The position numbers were made by a program, and so were the translations under genes. Of a stretch of DNA of 64,000 nucleotides, positions 34,045 to 46,861 are shown piece by piece. The notes beneath the pieces are model-generated. The model was not told where the DNA came from, ran no database searches, and saw only the letters and a program-made list of their open reading frames with translations. Each line of letters begins with the position of its first letter. The first letter of the stretch is position 1. The stretch is from assembly GCA_946800325.1 (NCBI GenBank), contig OX326961.1:49812293-49876292 (forward strand), given 5' to 3'. The stretch comes from Luzula sylvatica. Lineage: Eukaryota > Streptophyta > Magnoliopsida > Poales > Juncaceae.

Positions 34045-35640
34045 TTATTGTTAATATATAAATTTTCATGGTCCTTCAATACTATCATACTAATATACTA
34101 TTTTCAATATTAATACATGCCTTTTGCTATATTCAAAATTGTATATTAAATATGTGCTAAATTCAAAATAATATAGTGTTGCGCAATGTTAGAAATTGTA
34201 ATGAGTAAAAAAAAATATTTGAATTATTTTGACTGGCAAAAACATTTATACGAGTAAAAATAATTTGAATATAGTTTATTACTTATTTAGTATATCGTAT
34301 TTACTCCATTACATTTTTTTTACATGTACGACACTATATTTTTTAATTTAGCATTTCCTTTATTTATTTTTACATGTCGACCGTCGACCGTACATTCTTA
34401 GTCAAGAATATATGTTTTTTTTTTTGAGTAAATAAGAATATATGTTTTATCATCATATTTTTTTTCATATCTTAGTATTAATGTGTGTGAAAACTTGACA
34501 AATAAGAAAATATTTATATTGACATTACAAGTATAAACTTGACAAATATTGATATATAGTATAAACAAATAAATATATACACACATTAACGATCAAATAT
34601 ACACCTGATTTTAGAAACCCGGTAGATTAGTTAAGTTTAAACCATAATTAAAGAGGGATTCTTTTGACAAAAATAACCACATACTTTAATAAACAAAGTG
34701 AAAAATTTAATTGAAAAAGGCATATACGTCTTCCAGATTTTATCACCAAATCATTTATGTTTTATCGAATACATTTAATTAATTTTGTAACTAATACATA
34801 TTAATTATATCATTGACAATTAATTTAATACATAATTAATATTAATTTGAATTCATAAATTGCAATAAATATTAATGATATATTTTTTAATTATTATCTT
34901 AATTAAGTGTGTTCATTAGAATATAGATAATTGGGCGGAGATATTTTGGGGAGAAATAAACTTTCTCTTTTCTTCATAACAAAACAAAGTGGAAATTTTT
35001 ATTGTGCCCTGAGATTTCTCCGTCGAATTCTCTATATTTGAATGATCATACTTAATTATCATAATAATTTAAAAACATATCATTAATAATTAATTAATAT
35101 TGATTTAAAGTATAACTTTTAAAGTATATCATTTGTTATACAAATATACTATATTTAATTTTATCATACCAATTTTATTATATCAATGTACTATATTTAA
35201 TTTTAGAGTTAATACATTATATTTTAATTGTAATACATGTTACTACTTCTTAATCATATATCATTTTTATTCTCGTCATATTATTTTTAATTCTCGTATA
35301 TGTATTTTAGTCGTACTATATTATTTTCTTTTTTAATATATTAAGTATAAGATGAGTAATAGAAATGCTAATCATATAACGTATTATATGGATGCGCTGC
35401 ATAATTTAAATGTGCATTATTTTCTTGAAAAATTAAACTTAAATTTATTATCAAAACTAAATATGTGTCTTAAATATAATTTGATACATAAATATGATCA
35501 TTTACTTTGAGACACAAAATTTTAACGTATTGAATGCACCATTGAATATTTGTCTTTTCCAATTAGAGTTTGCACTATTTTTTCTTCTGCTTAAACTACT
35601 CAACATCCGGTTGTATTTCTTGTTTCGAAAAATACCCTTT
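34045..35640. other. AT-rich spacer containing one MITE-family copy
   Basis: 34745-34970 repeats the GAATTCATAAATT / AATAAATATTAATGATAT block and ends with GAGATATTTTGGGGAG, a diverged copy of the family at 16787. The rest has no coding signal. Confidence 0.45.
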
Positions 35641-36138
35641 GGGCGTGTTTGCTAGGTCAGTTTTGTATAGCAGCAGGAAACTCGCAATTGCAGGAAACCA
35701 ATATATGAATATCAGGAAACTATGATAGCAGGAATATGCAAAAACTATGAGTGTAGGATGTTTAAAATGTGTTTGATGAAAATCATAGGATTAGATGTAG
35801 GAAATGAATAAAATATTCCATAATTGTATTTTTTTATGAAATTTTATAATTATCATATTTATTTCTCAATCATATTATTAATTTCTAAATGCATTTTTAA
35901 TTATGTATTAATTAATAATAATAATAATTATTATTATTGTTATTATTATTATTATTATTATTTTCAACATAGATTTTAATTATGTATTAATCTATTATTA
36001 TTTATTAGTATTAATATTAATTTCTGATCCATGTTAATTATTATGTATTAATTTATTACTATTATTACTATTAAATACATTTTTAATTATGTATTATTAA
36101 TTTATTATTATTAATTTCAAAATACATTTTTAATTATG

Positions 36139-36170
36139 TATTATTATTATGTATTATTATTATGTATTAT

Positions 36171-36205
<35 letters not shown>

Positions 36206-36208
36206 ACA

Positions 36209-36272
<64 letters not shown>

Positions 36273-36304
36273 GATTATGATTATGATTATTATTATTATT
36301 AATC
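36139..36304. repeat. (ATT)n microsatellite, interrupted
   Basis: Long ATT/TAT runs broken by TAATACATTG and GATTATG units, inside the long-TIR element. Confidence 0.85.
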
Positions 36305-36344
36305 TTTACAATTAACATGTAAACTTAGGAACATTTAAAAAATA

Positions 36345-36605
36345 TCACGAATACGATATCTGATATCCGATTCCGGATACGAATACGGTATCCGATATCC
36401 GATTTCGAATACGGTATTCGATATCCGATTTCCAATAGGAATATGAATATGGTATCCCATATCCGATTTTTTAATACGGTGTCTGATATCCGATACAAAT
36501 AAGATATACGGTATCCGATATCCGATTTCGAATACGGTATCAGATACGAATTCGGATACGAATTCGAATACGATATCCAATATCCGATTTCTGATTTCGA
36601 ATACT
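36345..36605. repeat. GGTATCCGATATCCGATTTC array
   Basis: About eight degenerate units of roughly 30 bp containing TCCGATATCCGATTTCG and GAATACGGTATC. Read on the minus strand it gives a spurious periodic peptide frame. It is related in style to the GATACG-rich ends at 30970-31360. Confidence 0.7.
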
Positions 36606-37560
36606 AATTCCTTCAAATTATATTAAATCCAATAAAATAAATAAAATAAAATAAAATAATTGAAATAATTAAAATAAACAAATAAAATTAGATAGTTAAA
36701 TTTTATAAATAAACTTATTACATAAATTTATTTAGTAATTAATTAAATAATATAAATAAAAATAATGCATGAAAAAATCATGAAAATAATGCATCAATAA
36801 GCTTATATGTTTTTATATGTTAATTGTATGTTGTCTCTGAAAAGCGATGCATTTATTAATTTAATAACTATACTAGCAGACCATACTTTATAACTTGACT
36901 TCCTTCCAAAAATCCACTCGGAGGTAAGGTTTGAAATCCAACATTTTTCCCTTCATTTCCTTGGTTTCTTGAGTTTTGGAACACAAAACTTCTATTCCTA
37001 AAGCCCAACCGAACACCACAAATTTTAATCCTTGGTAAACTTAATTTCCTATGCAAACCGTACGTAAAAACTCCACTGCCGAACACCCCCTCAGGGGCTG
37101 TTCGGGAGCTAAGTTTTTGACTATAGTTTTGATAGGAAACTCATGTTCTCATGGAATGCAAATACAGGTGTTCGATGATGTATTTGTAAGCCTATCAAAA
37201 CCCAGGATTGTGTGCCAAACCAAAGAAAACATGGTCCATTTCCCAGGTTTTGAAAAATGAGGTTGGAGTGGATTTTTCATTAGGAACAATGAATGAAATA
37301 ATAAAAAAAATGGTATATCATGGGTCCCACCATGTTCTCTCTACTCAATAAGAAATATAAAATATTCCTTTCTTCTTTCATGTACGCTTTTGTCTAAACT
37401 TTTTCTTCATTAATTCACATTAAACTTTCTCCTCAAGAGAGATTTTTCCATATCTGACCTTCTCTAATATCTTGAATTAATAAAATTATAATTTTATTTT
37501 GTATATTGAAAATAATCAATATTGTTCTACAAGAATTGAAAATATTTACATAAACATACA

Positions 37561-37574
37561 TAATAATAATGATG

Positions 37575-37640
<66 letters not shown>
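37561..37640. repeat. (AAT)n/(GAT)n microsatellite
   Basis: Uninterrupted AAT with scattered GAT variants. Confidence 0.85.
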
Positions 37641-37689
37641 GATTTAAAAATTAATAATAATAACGATGGTGTATTTTGCAATTAATAAT

Positions 37690-37830
37690 AATAATAATAT
37701 ATTTAACAATTAATTGATAATATTTTTATATGATTAACGTTGGTTCGAATTCATAAATTTGAATCAATATTAATGAATTTTTAATGACATGTTCTAAATT
37801 ATTAGTATGTTTTATTTATGTGATATAATT
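37690..37830. repeat. AT-rich MITE family, partial copy
   Basis: It shares GAATTCATAAATTTGAATCA and the following TTAATGACATGTTCTAA block with the family described at 16787. Confidence 0.45.
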
Positions 37831-38347
37831 ATAATATTCTGATATGATGAAGAAATAAATATGGTAGTTATAAAATTGTATAAGAAATAATACAATTCTA
37901 GATTATTCTGTTTATTTACTACGTCTAGCCTATGATTTTCATCAAACACCTTTTAACCATCCTACATTCGCAGTTTTTGCATTTTCCTGCTACCATAGTT
38001 TCCTGATATTCATATATTAGTTTTCAGCAACTATGAGTTTCCTGCAGCTACACAAAACTGACCTAGCAAACACGCTAAGATTGTAGGGCTAGGATTACAT
38101 CTATCAAAATGTTAATTGAAAATTTTGGTGCAGGAAAGAATTTCTCTTATCTTTATACTAAGAATCTTTCTCAGGAATGGTAGGACTTGGCAAATAAAAA
38201 AACTAAAAAAATCTGAAATGGCAATTGCCATCAGTAAAAATGTTAGTATTAACTTATTATGATATGTTAAGATATTTCGACAACCTGATCGTAATTAAAA
38301 TAGGAAAGGAGTAATTTGTATCAACATAAAACTTGTATTCTTGTCAC

Positions 38348-38545
38348 TACGGGTGGGCATTCGGTGGAACCGAACCGAACCGAACCGAATAAGGCCAAAC
38401 CGACTCAAACTGAACTGAACCGAACTAAATTCAAACCGAACCGAACCGAACCAAATTCAAACCTAACCGAACCGAATAAAATTTGAACCGATTTAGAACC
38501 GAACCGATTAAACCGAATTCTTTTATTCGGTATGCTCGGTTGAAC
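38348..38545. mobile_element. hAT-like terminus with AACCGAACCG array
   Basis: It begins TACGGGTGGGCATTCGGTGG, followed by about 180 bp of AACCGAAC repeats ending in TTCGGTATGCTCGGTT. It is the same family as the element at 44117-45903 (GTGGGCATTCGGTCGGTT). No partner end was found within the next kilobase. Confidence 0.5.
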
Positions 38546-40175
38546 CGAATAATAAGCTTTGTAATGATAAAATTCAAATTTTATTTAGCAAAAAAATAAA
38601 AAAATAAATCATATAAAATATAATTATGTTATTTCTAATTTTACAACGACAACAACGCCTTTCTCCATGGTGATCTCACTGAGACCGTCTTTGTTGATAT
38701 TTACGTGTACGTTTATGTGTTTCTCGGATCTCCTATGTTTGTTGATATCTTCGTAATTTCGTTTATATGATTTTTCAGTTCTTTGGCTATATATATGGAT
38801 CTTCGTATTTCTAGTTCGGTATTGTTCTTTATGTACATAGATTTTCGTGTCTTCAATTTTTTATTATTTTTTAATTTGTGCATCATGTTTTTGTGTCTTG
38901 TGTGTACATGTTTAACACATAATAATCAAGCATAACACATCAAACAATTCAACCATTAGTTCATGACTTTTTTCAAGTTCTTGTCAAAGTTTTTCATCGT
39001 ATCGATATTTCGAAAGAAGAGAGGTAAGTTGAACTTACCAATTTATACTTTCTAACCTAACATTTCCTGAACGAGATAGATTATTTTCTTGAATTAATGT
39101 GCCAAGGCCCAAGTCCAATAAATCAATGACCCATTCTTTCTTCATTTCCCTTTCTAGATTTCCATTATAATTAATATACACCACCTATCATGGATCTGAG
39201 ATCTCAAATAAAATATAACCAAATTATTATGCTGAGATTGTAATTTATTTGTAAAGAATGTGGTAATATTGAGAAAAACCTGAGATCGAGAAAACAAAAA
39301 TAATGAGAGAAATGAGAGAGACGTCGGTGAAGGAGAGAGATAGAGATTAGGCAAGGAGGCGAGATGAGTGGGAGAAAAAACAAGACTAGGGTAAAAGTGA
39401 GCTATTTTAGGAATAAATTTTGACTCGGAGATAACGTTCTTGAGGGAATTCATTAACAATTTGATTATTTACCCGTAAATCAGTATAATTTTTAGATCAT
39501 GTCATTAAAAATTATAAATTCATTAACAATTTGATCAACATAATAAATCAGTTAACCTTTTTGGTTCTTTTTTATTAAATTGGAGATGGTTCTTAGTCTC
39601 ACGTCCATTAATTTGGTGTAAAAATAGAATATTATTTGAACGAACGGAGATGATATTTTTTCCGTTAACAATATACATATATATTTTTTAATGGACGGAA
39701 ATATACTTTTTCCGTTCAATATTACTCGCTGTAAATAAAAATGGAATATGTGATATATGAATTGTTGTGATATGCACTCAACCACTTGATCATATTAACA
39801 ATATAACACATTGTCGCTCCTAATATAAAAATAAAATAAAATAAAGATCGACTTTTTCAGTTATTTAGCTATTCATTCATGCCTACATTAAGATCCTCTA
39901 ACCTTTTAAGCACACCTTTCAAAACCCTAATTTGGCTAAATTTGTACAAATCTAGTTTACTTTTCTAGAAGTCAAACTGATTTAATTATCTTCATGGATA
40001 ATGTCGACTAATTTTCGAGCGAATGCGTTCCTCATGAAGGTTGCGTAAATGTACTTTTATGGTTCTTCGATACAAATTACAAATTCCATAAATGAGAAAT
40101 AGTTTAAAAACTATCTTGTAAATTAAACACCTGATTAGGGTTTTGATAAAACAATCTTGTTCTTCCAAACTAGAC
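38546..40175. other. Spacer upstream of the F-box gene
   Basis: No gene recognised. 39154-39459 has a minus frame of low complexity with no domain. Otherwise AT-rich. Confidence 0.45.
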
Positions 40176-40185
40176 TTATATATGA
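40176..40185 (+). promoter_or_regulatory. TATA box of the F-box/MYND gene
   Basis: TTATATATGA about 85-90 bp before the ATG at 40269. A leader of about 60 nt rich in C and A would follow. Confidence 0.5.
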
Positions 40186-40268
40186 TAAACCCCCTGGAGA
40201 ATACACAATCACCTCCCTAAACCCACAAATCCATTGGTCTGCGTAAAAAAAAAAAAGGAAAGAGAAAG

Positions 40269-41820
40269 ATGAGAACTAAAAGGGCAAAAAACAATAATGG
40301 AGGAACCAAGATAGCAAGAATAGCTTCTAATTTTGTAAAATTGACCCCTCATGAACACAAACTTCTAAAAAGGTTAAATGGTGGAACCGGATCACATTCG
40401 TGGACGGATAAATCACAATCATATGATGATGATTCCTCCAAACGCAGCGATCCTTTCAATTTGCTTCCCGATGACGTGACGATTTTGATACTCGGCAAGG
40501 TCAGTGCCACTGCTTCATCGCCAGCCGATCTCATTAACGTCTTATTGGTGTAAGAACACATTATGTTTTTATTTTTCTAATTTAATTTCTCAATTATAGG
40601 AATCGAGGTCTTTGATAAAAAATGATTTACTAATTTATTTTGTGTCAATAGATGATTCTTTTGCTAGACATAGATTTTGGGGGTAATAGTTAATTTTCAC
40701 TTTTTTTTTATCTCTTCTTTTTGAATCTTTTACAACACAGTATACCTCTTTTTTTACCGAACAGCGAAAATCTCAGTTTGTTAAATTTGTTAAATCTTTT
40801 GCTAGAAAATGCATAGTACTTACTTTCTATTCTGATAAATAGGAACAAGAGGTTCAACATGTTGGGTCTTGATCGAGAAGTTTTGAAGAAGGCAACAGGA
40901 AAGTCTGTTTGGGTTCGGGCTAAAAATTGGTCCGAGTCGGCTCACCAATTCTTGGCTGCCTGTGCTGAAGTTGGCAATCTGGAAGCTTGTCATTTCCTTG
41001 GCATGGTAATTCGGAATCCTAAATTTCCTTCTATCCAAAACTAAAACTCTAATTTTCCATGTATAATTTCCGCTCTATTATTCATTCATAATTTCGACAA
41101 GTTTATTCAGGAAAATTAACTTTTGTACTCTTTTGATGCTCGCAGATCCACTTCTATTGCTTAGCAAATCATGCTAACGGTATCGAATTATTGAAAAAAG
41201 CCGCACAAGGATCCCACGCAGGAGCACTCTACGCATTAGCAATAATATACTTTAATGGGAGTGCAACTGGAAGCCTCGAAGGTGGGCTTCACAATCAGTG
41301 TGATTTCGACATGGCTGCTAGTCTGTGCATTAAATCTGCCAACCTCGGAAACCTCGATGCTCTTCGCGAGGTTGCTTATTGTTTGCAGAACGGGCTCGGA
41401 CTCCCTTGTTCTCCCAATGTGGCTCTTCGCCTCCTTCTCAGGGCAAACAAACTCGAACATATTAAAACCAAGAATATGAGCGAGCCATGTCACATCCCGA
41501 AAAAGCGACGACTTAACGAAGACGGTCCTTTGCTGACGAACTATGGATTTTACGAGAAAATGGGTAAAGAAGTCCATGCAGCAAACAGGTTTATGGTTGA
41601 GTGGTGGTGGTTGGCCTGTGGAGGGGATAAAGGGGAAGATGGTTTGTACATGTGCTCGAATGTATTGTGTGGAAGGAGGGAGAGGAGGCCCGGAGGATTT
41701 AGAAGGTGCTCGAGGTGCGGTATAATGAAGTATTGCTCGCATGCGTGTCAGGAGATGCATTGGATGATGGAGCATGGATCTTCTTGCATTGGACAAAATA
41801 TCCCGATGGAGTTTTTCTAA
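40269..41820 (+). CDS. F-box/Sel1-repeat/MYND zinc-finger protein (three exons)
   Basis: Exons 40269-40549, 40843-41005 and 41146-41820 give 372 residues; both introns are GT..AG with matching phases. It matches the plant family of At1g67340 and At5g50450. The N-terminus is basic (MRTKRAKNNNGG), then an F-box-like motif, NLLPDDVTILILGKVSATAS (about 60-80), which would bind SKP1 in an SCF ubiquitin ligase. Sel1-like (HCP/TPR-type) repeats follow: GNLEACHFLGMIHFYCLANH, then ALYALAIIYFNGS and NLDALREVAYCLQNGLGLP. Near the C-terminus is a complete MYND finger with ligands C-x4-C, CSRC, C-x3-C and H-x3-C (CSNVLCG...FRRCSRCGIMKYCSHACQEMHW). MYND fingers bind proline-rich peptides. Substrates are unknown. 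No lesions are seen. A Mutator-like element begins 174 bp after the stop. Confidence 0.92.
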
Positions 41821-41994
41821 GAAATTATGCAAAATACTATGAGTAATGATATGCGTCTTGTACCAAACTTTTTCAAAAAACCTGACGAATCAAGTTGGAA
41901 GTCTACCGAATTAACTTTACTCCATTTTGGTGTATATTGTACATGACATCAATAATTTTGTTTATCCTAAAATTAAACAACATAATATAATATA

Positions 41995-43411
41995 GGGGCA
42001 ATTTCTTGTGTATCCCTACTAAACACATCAATAACATATTTATCCCTGTTAATTCACTAATATCATATATATCCCTCTTAAATACGGTTTATATCAAATA
42101 AAGACACAAATAACATTATGTCAAACTTAACAGAAAAAATAGTTAAATTACCACTTTACCCTCCACATCTTCTCTCTCTCCACCCCTCTCCCTCTCTCTC
42201 CCACTCCCACTCCCACTCCCAAGTTCCCAACTCTCTCGATCTCCCTCTCTGAGTAGTATAGTCACGTATATTGCAAACATGTACCCTCGAATTTACTTTC
42301 AGTTTTTTAAATATTCATTTTTGACAAGTTTATATTCAATTTTGTCAATCTTGATATTTTGCCAAGTCCATATTCAAACTAAGGATATCATATAAAGCAT
42401 CTTTCTTTTTCTTTGAGATCTATAAAATTCAATGGAGAAACTAATTTTTCAACAACAAAAAGAAAATCGTTTCCATTAATTTGTGTTCGCTATCAAATCC
42501 AGATGCTAACTCTTTTTTCACCCGTTTCTTCTTCTCCTTGTTCAGTTTGAGGTGAAAAAAAAATCCAGATTTGACCTCGATAGTCGTATCCTCAACTCGA
42601 GTTCTTCATTTCCAATTTAATGGGTTTTAATTAAAAAAAATCTTTCAAAAATCATATTTAACAAACTGAGATATTATTGTTCAAAGAAGTTCAAATGAGG
42701 AAATTATAAGTAGTGAGCAAAACGGCACGACCAACAGTCTTGAGTTTCTTTTCGATGGAGCAAGCAGTTTATCGTTTCCACCATTGGCCTTGATAGTAGG
42801 ATAATGAACTCGTTATGAAGCTTGTGGAAGTACCTTCTCTTTCTAATTCTTCTTATAACTTGTAATTTGAGATGTTTTCCATGCATATTTATTTGTTTTC
42901 CCCCAATTATGCCGCTTCTTTGTCTTCTTCTCATCGAGTTAGAACTGGGTGTTGTCGTCAGGAGCTGGACAGTATCTCGCCAAGAAGGAGGGTTTTTGGC
43001 ACGACTCATGAACCAAATTTTTGCCAAGGACAGACTCGTCGGGGCTACTTCGTGAGAGGAACAGAGCTTCGCTTCAGCAAGGTCTGTGCTTGGAGTTAGG
43101 ATGATGGTAAAATAAGTTGCAATGAATTAGAAAGAATTGTTTACTTAAAGGGTAATTTAGTCAATTAAATTTGATTTTGATGATTTATTTCGATTTAAAA
43201 TAAAGAAATTGTGTAATTTGACGGCAACTTAATGGATTTGGGTAGATTTGATAGGTTTTAAATTTTAGAGGGATATGTATGATAGATATTTAATTTTGAA
43301 GGATAAATTTGATATAAAATGAACTTTAAAAGGATAAATATGATATTTGTGAATTAACAGGGATAAATATGTAATTCATCTGTTTAGTAGGGATACACAA
43401 GAAATTACTCC
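41995..43411. mobile_element. Mutator-like non-autonomous element, about 1.4 kb
   Basis: The left end is GGGGCAATTTCTTGTGTATC (41995); the right end read inward is GGAGTAATTTCTTGTGTATC. The inverted repeats extend about 95 bp (CCCTACTAAACAC, ATATTTATCCCTGTTAATTC). The flanks TATAATATA (41986-41994) and TATAATGTA (43412-43420) match at 8 of 9 bases, the Mutator duplication length. There is no transposase. The interior (about 42150-43100) is less AT-rich and has CT-rich and CCCACTCCCACTCC stretches, so it could be a captured host fragment. Confidence 0.75.
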
Positions 43412-44116
43412 TATAATGTATGGCTAATTAAAAAAAAATCATGTATCATATTTAAGATGTCTAAAATTATATTTTATATAATCGATTTATTATGTTACAA
43501 ACACAACGAGTTTTTAAGCTAGTTTGGAAATAACTTCATCTATTCAATGTCGAGTCGAGTTGAGTTGAGTTTTCGCACTAATTTTTCACCCAAAAAGAGG
43601 CCTCTCTCGAAAACTAAATAGCCAGTCTTATTCTCTTCCGACTGATCTGATACAGCTTACACGAATCAGAGTTTCATCTGCTAGCAATATGGGCGTTTGT
43701 GATTTCAGCAAAAATATTAAAAGATGGTTACTATTGAGGTTCTCAAAATTACATGTACAAACAATGAGATACAATTGATGATCCTAATAGCTTGCATGAG
43801 ACTCATTCAGTGACGAATCTTGTGTACATTGTTTGAGAAAGCCAAGCAAAAGAAAACTACCGAAATAATATTATAAAAATTCTTGGAAGGTAAGAAGGAA
43901 AACACATAAACATTTACATTGTTATAGTAAATATATTAAACTACAACACAATTTCACTGTTTTCCGAAAATTTTGGGAGGGGCCAAGACACCCCAGCCTC
44001 TACGTAGATCCGTCCATGGACTTCTCCTATCTTAGCTCTAAAATATCTCAAAGTGATTATGATACGTGATAATCCAGTTAGTTGAGTGTTTAACAAAATA
44101 AAATCATACATCGGAG
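43412..44116. other. Spacer, no gene seen
   Basis: No coding signal, RNA gene or repeat recognised apart from GAGTCGAGTTGAGTTGAG at 43553-43570. Confidence 0.45.
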
Positions 44117-44877
44117 TAGAGATAGGCAAATGGTTCAGTTTATTTAGAAGCCAAACCGATCCGGTCAATTTCGATTTATTCGATTCGGTTGTTTGGTTTA
44201 ACTGGTTCGGTTCGATTCGAAAATTCATATATTTCAGTTTATCGGTTTCGGTTCGGTTTAAAATTTTCTAGAACGGTTTGAACGGATCAAACCGTATATG
44301 AACAAGAAAAATTTTGTTATTCTTTTCTTGCAAGTTACTATTGCTCTTGGTTTATGATGCACCAAAATATAAATTCTTCTTTCTATCAATTTAAAGATAA
44401 AGATAAAGTATATTTTTTCAATTGTACTCTTGATCTATTCAATTATCTTATCCTAATAAATGATATTTATTTTATTCATTGTGTTCTACGAGAAAATGTT
44501 AAGTTTTACAGCTATTAACGCATGCATGCAAAGAATGAGAGGAATTAATGTTCTAACAGTAAATTTTTATATCGAGTTTCATTTAAACGTTTCCCATTCG
44601 CATCACCTTTCATGTAATGAGTTATTTCTTCTTTTTCATAGATAAAAAAATACATTACTTGATACAATCTTATACATATTCAGTGTTGCAAAAAACGGTG
44701 TAAAACGGTGTAAAACGGTAAAAAAACGGTAAAACGGTGCCAAACCGTCCCGTTTTTTGCAAGAAAAATTCAAAAAACGGTCAACCGTTTTTTTACCGTC
44801 TTTGACCGTTTTTTTTTGTCAAAAAACGTTTTAAACGTTTTTTTTGACCGTTTTTTTCATAAAACAGATTTTTTTTT

Positions 44878-44909
<32 letters not shown>

Positions 44910-45903
44910 GCATTACAAACCGGTAACTGTTTCGTAGTAAATTTGGAGAGAGATCAAATGTTCTCTTTCAAATAACAATTGTAATTAGTGGTATTTTGTG
45001 TTTAATTCTTACATGAACAAGATAATTCTGATCCAGCTTATCATGGTTAATTATTTTGTGTATAATTTCGATTGACGCATCTAATTAGTTGATCGTTTTG
45101 TCTAATTAGATAGCTAAGAATATTTATTCTGATATGTTTAGGTCGATGGACATTTATTCGATATGTTTTATTAATATTTCATATGTTTTTTTTAAATTTT
45201 AGACTTTCGTGTATGTTTAAGCTGAATTATAAAAATTGAATTATTATATTTTTGTTAGTTTTATTTTTAAATTTCTATTATAATTGTTATAAAATATTAC
45301 CGATTTAAGTAACCGTTTTTTAACCGTTTTTTTACCGTTTTACGACCGTTTTACAGTAAAACATTAAAACGGTGGCCGACCGTACCGTACCGTTTTCCGT
45401 CTTTTGCAACATTGTACATATTACATGTCCTTGTGGCCCTAGAAATCCTTGACATATAAAAATGTGAAAAATCAACTCTCCCTCTTCTAGCCCAATTTAA
45501 AACACCGTTGCATAGCAAAAGCTAACTTTTTCTTTGTAGTTTAGTGATTATGATTTTAAACTTATTTTCTGTGGTATTTATGGAGGGAGATCAAAAAGTT
45601 GATATTTTGATTTCAATTAATTTTATTGCTGACTCGCGTTGATAAGTTTAAACTCACTTTCGGTTCTTGTTTTCATTTTGTTTCTTTTTTGTATGGAATA
45701 CGAAACTTGAATAACGTATAACTAATTTTCGATGCGGTTTAACTAGATGAACCGAATAAAAAATCGATTTATTCGGTTCGATTTTAGTTCGGTTTGAATT
45801 GACAAATCGGATCGGTTCGATTTTAGATAAATTCGGTTCGGTTTAGTTCGTTTTTACCTAAACCGATTCGGTTCGGTCCGAACCGACCGAATGCCCACTC
45901 TTA
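44117..45903. mobile_element. hAT non-autonomous element, about 1.79 kb (outer)
   Basis: The left end is TAGAGATAGGCAAATGGTTC and the right end read inward is TAAGAGTGGGCATTCGGTCG. Both have subterminal GGTTCGGTTCG arrays. The flanks are CATCGGAG (44109-44116) and TATTGGAG (45904-45911), which match at 6 of 8 bases with two C/T changes. The interior is AT-rich and contains the nested element below. It belongs to the same family as the lone end at 38348. Confidence 0.65.
44681..45414. mobile_element. hAT MITE nested in the outer hAT element, 734 bp
   Basis: The ends are CAGTGTTGCAAAA and, read inward, CAATGTTGCAAAA. Both flanks are TACATATT (44673-44680 and 45415-45422), an exact 8-bp duplication. 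Arrays of AAAACGGT lie at both ends, and a long T run at 44881-44908. It has no coding content. The perfect duplication shows that it inserted after the outer element. Confidence 0.88.
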
Positions 45904-46861
45904 TATTGGAGAGGTTATGAGTTCGAGTCTCATCAGCATCATAATAAAAATAATATAAATATCAATACCGACCATCGATTGCTTGTTATGTACCATTGAA
46001 TAAAGAAAAAAATCACATGATAATCCTAAGCATTGATTTTTCAGTGCGGAACACATTATGAATCGACATGACATTGCTCGTTGTGAGATGTTAGGTTCAT
46101 GTTGTGTCCGAAATTTGACCAGGGACGGATCGAGAAATGAATATTAGGGGGTGTAAAAACTAATTAACTAAGAACATTTTAATTAGTAAATATAACTTAA
46201 TATTTCGATCATAACATGTGACACACAAAAATACATAACGTTACCAATCTATAATAAACGTTCAAAATATGCTAATATAACAAATATATAATTAAAACTA
46301 GCTATTTATTTAAGACAAAAAGGGACACGTCTTGTTTGCATCACATCGAAATCATCTATAATTTAATCGGTCGAGAAAGTTTGGGCAATCTCTTTTTCGA
46401 TATAGACAAGCAAATAATTTCCTAAAAACACATCCTCCATTTTATTATGAAGTTTCGTCTTAAAGATCTTCATTGCAGAAAAACACATTTTGTTGTCGTC
46501 GTTGAAACCGGCAATGTGAAAACAAGACGTAAAAGTCTATCGACCAAATAAAAAAATTTCGATTTTCCAATTCTAACTAGCACTTGACATAAATTGGATA
46601 TTGTAGATAAATTCCACAACTCGGGGTCAATCGACACGTCAATTTCGTAATATTGCAATTGGCACCTTAAAGAGTTATTTCATACTCATTAAAATCCATG
46701 GAGTAAAATATCTCGGCTAAGTTACATTGTCATCTATATTAAATTGTTGATACGGATGTCTAGGGTTCAAAGCGGTACTTAAAATAAGAAGTTGAATAAG
46801 TTGTTCACCAAATTTATTATTAAGCTCTTGCACTGTTTGGTGTATTGTGCATATATATATC

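Larger units (their letters stand above)
35641..38076. mobile_element. Long-TIR DNA element, about 2.4 kb, with internal simple repeats
   Basis: 35641-35830 is mirrored by about 37870-38076: GGGCGTGTTTGCTAGGTCAG at the left against AGCGTGTTTGCTAGGTCAGT read inward from the right. The match continues (ATATGAATATCAGGAAACTA, GTTTGATGAAAATCATAGG) for roughly 190 bp. Termini of this style occur in PIF/Harbinger-like MITEs, but no TTA/TAA duplication is visible. The interior holds (ATT)n, a GATATCCG array, a gap with two facing GTTCGG-ended blocks (about 36870-37260), and (AAT)n. Confidence 0.65.

Noticed and set aside
36335..36616. 93-codon minus frame with repeated EIGYRIPY peptides
   Set aside because: It is created by the GATATCCG array; no start context or homology.
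45908..45945. GAGTTCGAGTCTC, a B-box-like sequence suggesting a tRNA or SINE
   Set aside because: No A box upstream (the hAT edge lies there) and no cloverleaf; probably chance.
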